The notes under the pieces: model-generated | What the model was told of the DNA's origin: nothing | Seen by the model: the letters and a program-made list of their open reading frames with translations, nothing else | Database searches by the model: none | Made by a program: the position numbers and the translations under genes | Part shown: positions 56,403-64,000 of the stretch, one piece after another | Layout: the number at the start of each line of letters is the position of its first letter | Numbering within the stretch: the stretch's first letter is position 1 | DNA from: Ancylostoma caninum | Taxonomy: Eukaryota; Nematoda; Chromadorea; Rhabditida; Ancylostomatidae | Assembly (NCBI GenBank): GCA_037903475.1 | Contig: JBAJFG010000150.1 | Coordinates: 744,001 to 808,000 of the forward strand | Direction: 5' to 3' | Length of the DNA: 64,000 nucleotides

Positions 56403-58070
56403 ATTGCCTAGATTTGGTACAGCCCATCTGAACCTGGTGAACAACTCTTTCTTCTACCGTGTTCCGAGATGAACAAACTGCCTTCTTCGTTGTTTGCGTC
56501 CAAGAATTCAGCGGCATTTAGGAGAAAACTGCGAAATATGAATGTTCTCAATGTACTAAATATTGAAGATTTTATTGATTAAAAGTATCCTGTTTTTGTA
56601 AGCGCTTCAGCGTGATATCAGTGCACCTACACATGAGCGTTGATTGATGCCCCGATGGACTTCAAAACTACTATGCAATCCTTCCGGACCTGACCCCATC
56701 AGCCATGGTACCTACAATGTTTCAACTGTGCTTTATCACACTAATAGTAACGTCGGCTACCCGGCATGTCGGTTCCGCGGGGTCAGCAGCCAGCATACCC
56801 GCGTTCCGAAGCTTCGTCATGCTCTGACAGCAATTGCCGGAAGACACATGGCTGGCTGGTGTGGGTATATCTGACGTTCTAGAATAATTTCGACTAAAGT
56901 GAGTTGTGCATTGCAGGCTAGATCATCTTCTTGTCAAATTTTATGATAAATGCTTATCCCTGCTTGAACAGATGTGCTCCAATCTAGCGCTCAAGATGGT
57001 GCACGATAATCATCCTGATGCGATTTGTGTTAGTCAATTTTTGTTAAGTCACTCTCGCTCATAACAGTTCATCACTTGTGATGATTACATGAATAAATAT
57101 TTAATCTCGCACGGTGAAGGTGTAAACGCTGGTACTGGTTTATAGCTTTCTCGTTACCCATATGCTAGGCTGAACCGTGTAGCGCTTCAGGTAATCGTTT
57201 CACTGAGGGTTATAGCCAGCTGGCCTCCGCCCATAGGCTTCCTGGTTTTTCTCATATCTTTTTGGGGGCTTCCATCACGTCGCGCTGCATAGAGTTTTCA
57301 GCAATACGACTTCTTATGATTTTTCCTTTCATAGATTTTCTTGTCGATTAATCGCACAAATCCTTCCTCTTTACAGTTGTCTGCATTTCCTGCATTGACG
57401 GAACAAACATCAAATATCAAATACCCGCTTCCATAATTAAAGATTAGCAACGAATATTTTTTGTAAGAACAGGATCGCATGAGCAAAAAAGGTACCTTGT
57501 AATAAATTGGTGTAATAAATTTGCAAAGTTTTTCTTCTTGAACCATTACCAAGGGTATGATTGGCTCTTAATTGTGTATAGTGCTGTAGATTAAGATAGA
57601 AGGGTCTCCGCAACGCTTTCGCTCCTCCACATCATTATCCTTAACAAGAAGATCATTGGTTAACATGTTAGGCATCACTGCGTTTCATGGTCGAACGTTG
57701 TCCTCAGTCATCTCTAATATGTCGACCTATGATCTGCTTGCTGGAGATAACGACGAGTAACGACGTGCAGAATCCTAGGCGTCGCGGAGATCCTTCTCTC
57801 AATCTGCAGCACTAAACATATAGTGAGTTAGTTCTTCGGTGGCGTGCATCCGGACCGCTCACTCTTCGTCATCAATATCTGCGTATCATGCCCAACCATC
57901 ACCTCTAGCTATTGATGACGCGTCTGATTTGCTACGGATAACGATAGGAAAGGAGAGTGAGCGGAGCGCATGCACCCCACCTCTAACATTCCATGCATGC
58001 ATAACATACAATACATATATACAGGAAGCTCCAAATGTACGCAGTCAAGAGGGGCGTGGCCATGGTGCGG
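56403..58070. other. Unassigned, no gene recognised
   Basis: A/T-rich, frames under 100 codons, no recognised repeats. 57955-58060 is slightly GC-richer. Confidence 0.35.
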
Positions 58071-58141
58071 CGCAGAAAATCACAGTCATCCACACGAAGC
58101 GCAGCTTCGCCGCGTTTCGCGGAAGACAGTGATTTTCTGCG
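58071..58141 (+). repeat. Hairpin with 13-bp perfect arms
   Basis: CGCAGAAAATCAC (58071-58083) pairs exactly with GTGATTTTCTGCG (58129-58141). The loop contains CGAAGCGCAGCTTCGCCGCG, whose reverse complement occurs at about 55819-55838 next to the 186-bp repeats. Possible end of a small foldback. Confidence 0.75.
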
Positions 58142-59060
58142 AATCTGCTTCATTAATTTTTTTCGTCAAATTACTGTGGACAGAATTTCCTTCCCTGGCT
58201 GAATGAAATGAAATAAACAGCTAACTTGCTAATAAACAGCTAACTCGGTCTTGCTGCAACACCACCCCCCACCCCGCTAACGATATTCATCACCCTGTCG
58301 TGGCTTTTTGAGGGCTTTCACATGCACTGTTTTCCCGAACTCTTAGGCAAGTACTTCATTTTGAAGAGTTTAGCTGTCCTATATGAGCCTCTTTTGTTTT
58401 GAACAGCGCGTGCCTATTTTGTTAGTTCTGATGCAGTGCGAGTGATGTTTTATGGAGATGTTGATTCTGAAAACGTCATTAGAAGAAAAGAGATAAAGGA
58501 GGTGGGGTTTGTCTTGGCCTGTTTTGTCTGGATTCTGTTCACCTGGACTCCAAATGTGCTTGCAGTTCAAGCACCTTAACCTCGGACATGCGACCACAAC
58601 GCCCCCGACTTTTCATTCACGATAAATTGCGAAATAGTCTTTCCAGTGGGTATGGGGAACCCTCTTCAATCTTCCTCTATCTCTTTTCTGCGAATCTCTG
58701 CCTTAATCACCGAGAATTCTACTCGAAAATGGAAAAAATTGCCGTCCCCTCGACTCCGTGAGGCGATGAGTCACCCGGCGACAGACAGACATATTTCGTA
58801 ATATGTTCCAGCGCTTTATTATAGAGTGGGATACTGATTTCCTTGCTTCTATAACTACCAAAAACAAGCGAGTTCTGTTATGTCTTGTTTGCAAATTTCA
58901 TTTCAAGCGTACATCATCCAGAGCAAATAAAGAAATAAAATCCAATTCTCACTTCAACCTACAGCCACATTTTTACACAAAATTATAGATAACGTTAACT
59001 TGAAAATAGAATTCCTAACCATGGAATAAAAAAAACCATGGAACCAAAATTGGAATATCA
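58142..59060. other. Unassigned, no gene recognised
   Basis: No coding pattern recognised. C-rich run near 58262-58276. Confidence 0.35.
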
Positions 59061-59196
59061 TCTCCAATAATTCTAGCACTAGCTATATTCCATTCCACGT
59101 TGTCTTCATGCTCACGGATATCGCTTCTAAGTTGTTCTTTAACTACAACCAAGAACTCAGAACCCTAAAGGATAGTATATCAAGAATTATCAATGA

Positions 59197-60409
59197 CTAG
59201 CTGCCGTACCCGGCTTCGCTCGGGTGTTTTATTACCTTGGCTACATCATACTGCTGAGGCCAATTACTATCATCGACAAATTCATTAAAATCTCCATAAT
59301 TTTGGTAATCAGCATGTTAGCGAAGCCCAGGTGACGTTTCCCATCGTCTTGTGGGCGAAAAGTTAGCAAAGCTATTTCGGTGACATTGAATTGGCGTATT
59401 CGTACAAAGTGGTTGTCATATTCATACTCAGCATATCGAGGAACCCCAGGAGAGATGTCTTCATCGCTCCATTGGGCGGAAGAGCCAAAAATCATAAAAT
59501 CGAAAAATCGTTATTTCAGGCAAAATGTCTGTCATATTCCTATTCAGCGTACTGAGAAACCCAAGAAGACATGTCTTTGTCCGTCCCCGAGCGAAAATGG
59601 GAAAAAATCGATAAAATCAATAAATCAATATTTCGTGCAAAAAGGTTGTCATTCTTATTCAGCGTGTTGAGGAACCCCAGTAGACATGTCTTTACCACCC
59701 CATGATCAAGAATAGCGAAAAATCAATAAAATCAATAAGTCGATAAACTGGCGCAAAATGGTTGTCCTGTTCGTGTTCAGCGCATTGAGGTACCCCAGTA
59801 GGCATATTCTCGCTAGTCCCTGGCCAAGAAGAGCGAAAAATCAATAAAATCAATAAATCGATAAATTGGCGCAAAATGGTTGTCATATTCGTGTTCAGCG
59901 CACTGAGGTACCCTAGTGGGCATGTTCTTGCTAGTCCCTGGTCAAGATGAGCGGAAAATCAATAAAATCAATAAATCGATAAACTGGCGCAAAATGGTTG
60001 TCCTGTTGGTGTTCAGCGCATTGAGGTACCGCAGTAGGCATGTTCTCGCTAGTCCCTGGCCAAGAAGAGCGAAAAATCAATAAAATCAATAAATCGATAA
60101 ATTGGCGCAAAATGGTTGTCATATTCGTGTTCAGCGCATTGAGGTAAACCAGTAGGCATGTTCTCGCTAGTCCCTGGTCAAGAACAGTGAAAAATCAATA
60201 AAATCAATGTAATCGATAAACCAATCGATAATCCTAGGTGCAAAGTAGCCTATAACCTCCGCCGGCCCCCAAAGAACCTACATGCAAAATTTGGTCCCGA
60301 TCGGTTCATCCTCCGCGATTTCTATTCGGAACACACAAACACACACACACACAAACACACACACAAACACACACACAAACAAACTTTCACTTTTATATAT
60401 ACAGATAAT
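59197..60409 (+). mobile_element. 1.2-kb non-autonomous insertion with 118-bp repeats
   Basis: Starts TAGCTGCCGTACCCGGCTTC GCTCGGG and ends ACAAACTTTCACTTTTATAT-ATACAGAT. This end signature ('pseudo-5' CCCGGCTTCGCTCGGG, 3' CAAAC-TTTC-TTTATAT-A') is common in invertebrate interspersed repeats. It splits the reverse transcriptase between codons for IND and NCVCK with no visible target duplication. Inside are seven tandem units of about 118 bp, then TTGGTCCCGATCGGTTCATC and a short CA/AAAC simple repeat (60329-60380). No protein. Confidence 0.75.
59428..60235 (+). repeat. Tandem 115-118 bp repeat, seven units
   Basis: The landmark CAGCGCATTGAGGTACC-type phrase occurs at 59428, 59545, 59660, 59778, 59896, 60014 and 60132. 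Divergence is highest at the 5' units. Each unit carries AAAAATCAATAAAATCAATA and CTAGTCCCTGG. Confidence 0.9.
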
Positions 60410-61579
60410 TGTGTTTGCAAACAATCCCCCTACAACGCATACTTGGAAAAGTTCCATAAACATGTCGTAACCGGAGATACTAACATTACTGGCAACGCTA
60501 GGGTTAGAGAACTCCTAAACAGAGTCACCAAATATAGATGACCAAATTCCGTAGATAAGGAGACTATGCATAACTGGATTTATGAAATTGTCAAAAAGTT
60601 CACTACAGATATCCAAAATCATCTAGTGGCATGAGTTGCATGTGGTACCTATTTTTGAGTAAATAAAATTTTTTTAGTTCAGTTGTATGTGAAATAATAG
60701 ATGGATCCCAAATCCAAATACGAATTAACTCTACTCTGTACTCAGACCATCAAATCATTCATTGACAATAGTATGCGTAAAAAATTCAAACCACCTCTCT
60801 ATCTAAAAAAGGTCTGTTAATAATGAAGTGATTGATAGATGATTCCGGAAGGAAATCAATTTTTTGAAGAAAAAAATTATTTTCTGCCCTCTAGACAAGA
60901 CCTCTAATAATTACGGCATGGTGTGCAAAAAGTTTACATTTCTTCCGTCATGAGGGAGATGGGTTTTAGTTGTACTGACACTTCTGTAACCAACCCCACT
61001 AATAATACTTATGCATTGTATGAAAAGGAAACGCCTGCATAAATAATCGCTAGACACGTGTCATTTAACAATAGTAATCATCTCAACAAGATGCGAGACG
61101 GTACTATTCCATTAATCTATGATATCCCAAAGCTGCACAAATTTCCCATAAAGTTTAGCTTCATAACGCTTAACGCTCCAAATAGTACAAACGAACCAGT
61201 GGCATTAGATTTAACAAAAAACACTTTAAAAATTAAATGTCAATCAGACAAAGAAACAGTTTTTATGGGATACTGGTCAATTAATGACACAAACATGAGT
61301 GGATATAACCGATTTCTCTACACTAATGATATTACCAATAACAAATGTAACTTATATAATACCAATGACTTACTTTATTTCACTCAACACCCTAATAATC
61401 GGCCAACCGGCTCACAGTCTGCGCATCAGAATCAGCATTGTCTGAGGTGACGCCGCGTTATGAAGGAACATGTCTAGCACTCAAGCACCGGCTACGGGGC
61501 TTTATTTAATAGGTTTCGAAAAAAAGTTGGGCAGGGCGCACATGCTTACGCATAGGCTTAGACATCCCTATGAGCTTAA

Positions 61580-61978
61580 AAACAGAGGACTACCTCACAT
61601 TCGAGGTAATGAAAGTTTCTGCATCTCCTAGACACGCTGAATCCAGGTGAATTGTCTCGAGCCGGTCTTTAAACCTGTTTCCCGGGATCGGGAAGGGGTC
61701 TGTAACAGCATGCTAAGACGAGTTGACTTGTGAAGCATTTGCTCTTATCGATTGAACACGTCAAGACTCGTTGGCCACCGCTGCAGCCGTGGCAGTCGTC
61801 CAGCACAGCTTAGAGCGATCCGGTTCCGGGCTTCAGAAATCTAGTCAGTTCGACCCCCTCAGGAATGGGGCTTCCGTCGCTTTTGAGCCTGTTGATGTAC
61901 ATTACTGGGATCAACATGGCGAGAAGGTTTAGGATATGTCTATACCTCCAGCAGGCGGAATGAGGTGGGTCCCTGCCT
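61580..61978 (-). mobile_element. TTAA-type MITE, inverted copy of 16409-16824
   Basis: On plus it starts ACAGAGGACTACCTCACATT after TTAA (61576-61579) and ends GGAATGAGGTGGGTCCCTGC-CT before TTGA. The interior TGATGTACATTACTGGGATC, AGACTCGTTGGCCACCG and CTCTGTAACAG-type blocks match the 16.4-kb copy in reverse. Confidence 0.7.
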
Positions 61979-61982
61979 TTGA

Positions 61983-62393
61983 AGACGGCACTGACGGAAA
62001 TTCTCACTTCTGAAATGAGTCGCTTACCATATAGCCTGCCGCTCTACAATCGCAACAGTAAGTTGAACACCTTGAATGGCCATCTACCTGCGATGATATT
62101 GCCGTGGACCCATCTGCCGGACAGAAGGGTTTCGTCGTGCCAGCTAACGTCGTTGACACGGTGTGCACATGTGGTTTAGCGGAGCTGGTTTGCGGAATTC
62201 ATACCATTTGCAGGGTTTCGTGGCGGGACCCGTTACGGAACACTCGTCGCTGTGGCACACATGGAATACTGCCATCATTTCTGTGTTTTTCTCGTGTTTC
62301 ACGCTACTTCATCGCTGTCGGTGACTTCGTCTTACCTAAAAACCCCGGTATACCGCGAAATCTTCAACCCAAAAATTTCCGTGGATGCTGCCT
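61983..62393 (-). mobile_element. piggyBac-type MITE, diverged inverted copy of 44251-44682
   Basis: Starts AGACGGCACTGACGGAAATT and ends AAATTTCCGTGGATGCTGCC-T, flanked by TTGA and TTCG (decayed TTAA). It abuts the previous MITE, sharing the TTGA between them. Confidence 0.75.
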
Positions 62394-63024
62394 TTCGGCT
62401 CAGGCTGATGTGTGGACATGGGCGTATGCGTACACTTGAACTAATGTTTTCGCTCATACTTCCAAGTAGTAGCCTACGACCATTTTTAGGTGCACTCCCA
62501 CTCCATTTTTGCTGATTTGCTCATTGTTGTAAGCAGAACCTCCCTACGTCCGTGAACGCCACGGTTGGAGCATTTGCTGTAATAGCCACAAGTGGAGATA
62601 ATGTCCACATTACTGTTATGTGAATGTGCAAAAATAACCAAGAACAATCAGAGGCTCTCCTATATGGAACTCCTCCATGGGGTATTGAGTCACATATGGT
62701 ATCTCAGCATAGGATGAATTGAGCATACCATCGACGAGAAGGGCGCGACACCGGAAACGCGTGCATCTCACCTTCGCCTGGTTTCCGTCAGATGTGTGGC
62801 TGTCTGCGTGGCTGTCTGAGAGAGGACCACATGCGACGGATGTCAACCCTCTTTTACAGTATCGCTCCGCGTAGTTGGAGAGAAGATTGTTTAGTTGGAA
62901 AGTTACGTTTCTGACTCATTTTATTACACGAACGAGCCTTTTTAAACACTTCCAAACGAAGAATTATTAGAAAATCTTTTTTGTATAAGAATTTATTCAA
63001 ACACAACGGGCGCAAAACGATTTA
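62394..63024. other. 3' region downstream of the glycosyltransferase gene
   Basis: Contains a partial repeat of the last exon: CACATATGGTATCTCAGCAT at 62691-62710 and 63091-63110. On the minus strand 62615-62722 reads SSYAEIPYVTQYPMEEFHIG..., sharing YAEIPYV with the true exon and then diverging. No other gene. Confidence 0.5.
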
Positions 63025-63026
63025 TT
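63021..63026 (-). terminator. Poly(A) signal candidate AATAAA
   Basis: On the minus strand AATAAA overlaps the glycosyltransferase stop codon (CATTAATAAA). A second AATAAA lies near 62985-62990. A very short 3' untranslated region is plausible for a nematode gene. Confidence 0.5.
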
Positions 63027-64000
63027 AATGAATTTTCATAATCCATTCTGGATGGGTTAGATTGAAAAATGGAACACCTCTGCTTAACTCCACATATGGT
63101 ATCTCAGCATAGGGTAATGGGTTGAACGGCACAGGCGAAAATGTTCGCTGTCGAGTACTCTGGAGAGAAGAGCTTTCCTCAGACGTGCAAAGTAACATTG
63201 TACGACTTGCTTATTGTTAGATCTACCTTCAGTATGCAAAAATATGAAGCTGGTTGGTACTCAATGTAGAACTTGTGAGCGACCAAGTGTGGTTGCTTCA
63301 GCAATATAGGAATATCGCGTACACCAAACAGACATGAATAACGGAACATTTTGCCTATAAATTCATGAATACATATTAAGAAGGTATGCAATCAAATAGG
63401 GTAGTGGCATGAGGCACACTGCTTTCCGCGCACACGAGCGATGGTTCGATCGCCCCTTCCCAGCTGAGCCATCCTTCGTTAACCTGGTACAAGAGAAGTC
63501 CTGGAGGATGAAGTACCTCATACAGTGACTTGGTGCATGCTAACTATGCCTCTGCGATGCTTAGATGAAGCCGAATGCGTTTCGCACCCCAGGCACGGGA
63601 TTGATTAATGTCGACCACTTTGTCCTCTATGCAGTCGAACAAATCGTAGCAGCTAATGAAAACGTGCCGTGACTTACCGCGACACTTGCTCCACTTCCAA
63701 ACTTGATAACGGGAAATGTAAGCGTTCATAGGAGCTGCATCTTCTTTGTACCTGTCGTACTCCTTCGTGCTAATAGAGTTAACGATCTTTTGAAAGAGCA
63801 GCACCTTCTCAGCATCGAATCCACCGGTTATTGTTAAAGCTGAATTGATATTTCTTCGGAAGAGGAACTCAGAACGATGTTATTGAAAAGGACTTACTTG
63901 AAGGATTGCCAACTATTGTCACCCAGAAACTTTCGTCTGGAATAAATGTTTGAGGAAGGTACTTGAGTAGACGGCCTGTTAGGGGTGACCTAACCATTTC
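63025..64000 (-). CDS. GT14 core-2/I-branching-type N-acetylglucosaminyltransferase, 3' part
   Basis: Enzymes of this family are Golgi type II membrane proteins that add beta-1,6-GlcNAc branches to glycans. Four exons join in phase on the minus strand: 64000-63898 (open at window edge), 63839-63678, 63354-63227 and 63159-63025. Introns are 58, 323 and 67 bp, all GT-AG. The 175 visible residues include TFIPDESFWVTIVGNPS (family YxPDExxWxT), an AYISRYQVWKWSKCRG stretch, YSCLFGVRDIPILLKQPHLV (family xxCIFGxGDLPWLxxxxxL), and AHKFYIEYQPASYFC (family ANKFD). The last exon, ending LTHPEWIMKIH, is less conserved and its assignment rests on phase and splice sites. The N-terminal membrane anchor and the rest of the catalytic domain lie beyond the window. 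The substrate cannot be told from this part. Confidence 0.8.

Larger units (their letters stand above)
59065..61440 (+). pseudogene. Decayed Penelope-like reverse transcriptase, N-terminal half, split by an insertion
   Basis: Before the insertion: FHVVFMLTDIASKLFFNYNQ then ELRTLKDSISRIIND (59092-59196). After it, text resumes as NCVCKQSPYNAYLEKFHKHV then VTGDTNITGNARVRELLNRV (60410-60540), the C-x-C ... HxHVxTGDL block of this family. Later IPLIYDIPKLHKFPIKFSFI (61101-61160) matches the P-x-I/L-Y-x-x-PKIHK-x-P-x-K-x-RFI motif. Stops and frameshifts occur at 60540, 60800-60960 and elsewhere. It ends before the catalytic region; the C-terminal part seen at 42.2-43.3 kb is absent here. Confidence 0.65.

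Noticed and set aside
55807..56517. 236-codon minus-strand ORF with threefold repeat
   Set aside because: Generated by a 186-bp tandem repeat whose length is a multiple of three.
63400..63475. tRNA-like GGTTCGATC sequence within the glycosyltransferase intron
   Set aside because: The B-box-like loop is not flanked by a proper stem and the A box is poor.

Overview
The window looks like a repeat-saturated, gene-poor stretch of a nematode genome, probably a clade V or strongylid-type worm. That is inference. It rests on CR1-, RTE- and Penelope-like retroelement protein fragments, on 58-67 bp introns in the one convincing host gene, and on piggyBac-type 'TTAA|AGGCAG' MITEs in many copies. Nothing prokaryotic or viral was recognised. 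The only convincing host gene is at the right edge: the 3' part of a GT14 (core-2/I-branching type) N-acetylglucosaminyltransferase on the minus strand. Four exons can be joined in phase between 64000 and 63025. Weaker candidates are a two-exon ORF with a TATA box at 40.7-41.1 kb and a possible spliced exon pair at 47.26-47.70 kb. || Layout, 0-14 kb. Several GC-rich minisatellites dominate. A 59-bp unit array (3248-7075, about 64 units) is open in all three plus-strand frames. A related 49/50-bp array (12452-13812) has about 27 units, and small or decayed relatives lie at 2.64, 9.6, 32.3 and 35.3 kb. The 50-bp arrays sit inside a repeated element with conserved flanks and a hairpin-plus-T-run junction. 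A perfect (AC)n tract of about 255 bp follows the 59-bp array. Two 1.45-1.77 kb elements ending in CTCAGGCAATTC (7991-9440 and 9914-11684) lie head to head as a 3.7-kb inverted repeat. The right one was later hit by a 272-bp hAT-type MITE with an 8-bp target duplication. || Layout, 14-40 kb. This is a mosaic of MITEs and foldbacks: piggyBac-type elements nested in one another, GCCGCGGC-rich and GGTGGGCCCACC elements, long inverted repeats and tRNA-like SINE pieces. It also holds clusters of short palindromic motifs (GGCCGG, CACGTG, CAAGTTGTCG) and decayed RTE endonuclease and Penelope-like reverse transcriptase copies. || Layout, 40-64 kb. There are two degenerate Penelope-like reverse transcriptase copies at 42.2-43.3 and 59.1-61.4 kb; the latter is split by a 1.2-kb element carrying 118-bp repeats. 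A CR1-like LINE spans 48.9-55.0 kb (ORF1, endonuclease, reverse transcriptase). Its ORF2 is interrupted by a 2.5-kb insertion built around a third minisatellite (59-60 bp unit with 572- and 238-bp higher-order repeats) and carrying a short Ig-like ORF. || The recurring theme is minisatellites and short-motif arrays carried as the body of mobile elements. The best candidates for something undescribed are the related GGACCCG minisatellites in different mobile contexts, and an element family with a shared tRNA-like core but different GC-rich motif arrays at its ends.
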